A DNA stretch of 64,000 nucleotides from Sapria himalayana. Taxonomy: Eukaryota > Streptophyta > Magnoliopsida > Malpighiales > Rafflesiaceae. The DNA lies in NCBI GenBank assembly GCA_029783825.1, contig JAREIK010002045.1, positions 34,347 to 98,346 of the forward strand, read 5' to 3'. Every line of letters starts with the position of its first letter. Positions within the stretch are counted from its first letter, which is position 1. Shown in pieces: positions 63,933 to 64,000 of this stretch. The position numbers and the translations under genes are program-made. The notes beneath the pieces are model-generated. The model worked only from the letters and a program-made list of their open reading frames with translations. It did no database searches and was not told the DNA's origin.

Positions 63933-64000
63933 ATTATTTTAATTATTCAGTATAATTTAAATTTTTATTTTATTTATTTATCTGTTTATTTGTATAGAAA
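63933..64000 (-). repeat. AT-rich satellite, window end
   Basis: Resumes the satellite at the region after the octamer block, as at 51763. Truncated by the window edge. Confidence 0.8.

Larger units (their letters stand above)
59430..64000. repeat. Segmental duplication, copy 2 (no Copia insertion)
   Basis: Counterpart of about 42000-51950. It includes the unfilled Copia site near 60614-60630, where copy 2 reads ATTATATTGATATTTATATT. It continues past the window end. Confidence 0.8.

Noticed and set aside
1..64000. Regularly spaced short repeats suggesting a CRISPR array
   Set aside because: The palindrome recurs at about 590 bp with homologous, not unique, sequence between. This is a eukaryotic satellite.

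Overview
The window is plant nuclear heterochromatin, probably from a flowering plant. Three things support this: degenerate AAACCCT heptamers (the usual plant telomere unit), Ac-type hAT transposons, and a Tork/TNT1-like Copia retrotransposon primed by initiator tRNA-Met. I cannot name the species. I found no host protein gene, tRNA or rRNA. Every long coding trace belongs to a decayed mobile element.

Most of the sequence is an extremely AT-rich satellite with a monomer of about 590 bp. Lines I counted by hand held roughly 3-17% G+C. Each monomer carries two landmarks: a palindrome with core CAAAGGTTATAACCTTTG, and about eleven tandem octamers resembling AAACC(N)(N)T, a telomere-like motif of period 8 rather than 7. 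Several diagnostic monomer classes recur in higher-order units, including one of about 1.35 kb made of two full monomers plus a partial one. The array is read in + orientation at 1-2711, - at 3986-20231, + at 20232-32265, and - from 34087 to the end.

Interruptions, left to right. (1) 2712-3985 is a fragment of a non-satellite 'module B', whose fuller copies lie at about 49287-51762 and 61461-63932. It has an AATAAA signal, an A-tract and then heptameric telomere-like repeats. (2) Three defective hAT copies lie at 7298-10669 (right end lost), 32266-34086 (half lost) and 36904-40389 (both ends present, 8-bp target duplication). All three sit at the same octamer position, in the same orientation relative to the satellite, and share a stop at transposase codon 12. 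Pairs of copies also share private variants in flanking satellite. They look like one insertion amplified together with the satellite. (3) A complete but dead Copia element occupies 43198-48436, with two LTRs, a perfect TATTT target duplication, a tRNA-Met primer site, a polypurine tract and gag-pol broken by two frameshifts and several stops. It sits inside a segmental duplication whose second copy (about 59430 to the window end) has the unfilled site near 60614-60630.

Nothing here forms an operon or pathway. The interest is structural: how a telomere-like octamer satellite, its palindrome and captured mobile elements evolve together, probably in a centromeric, pericentromeric or subtelomeric array.
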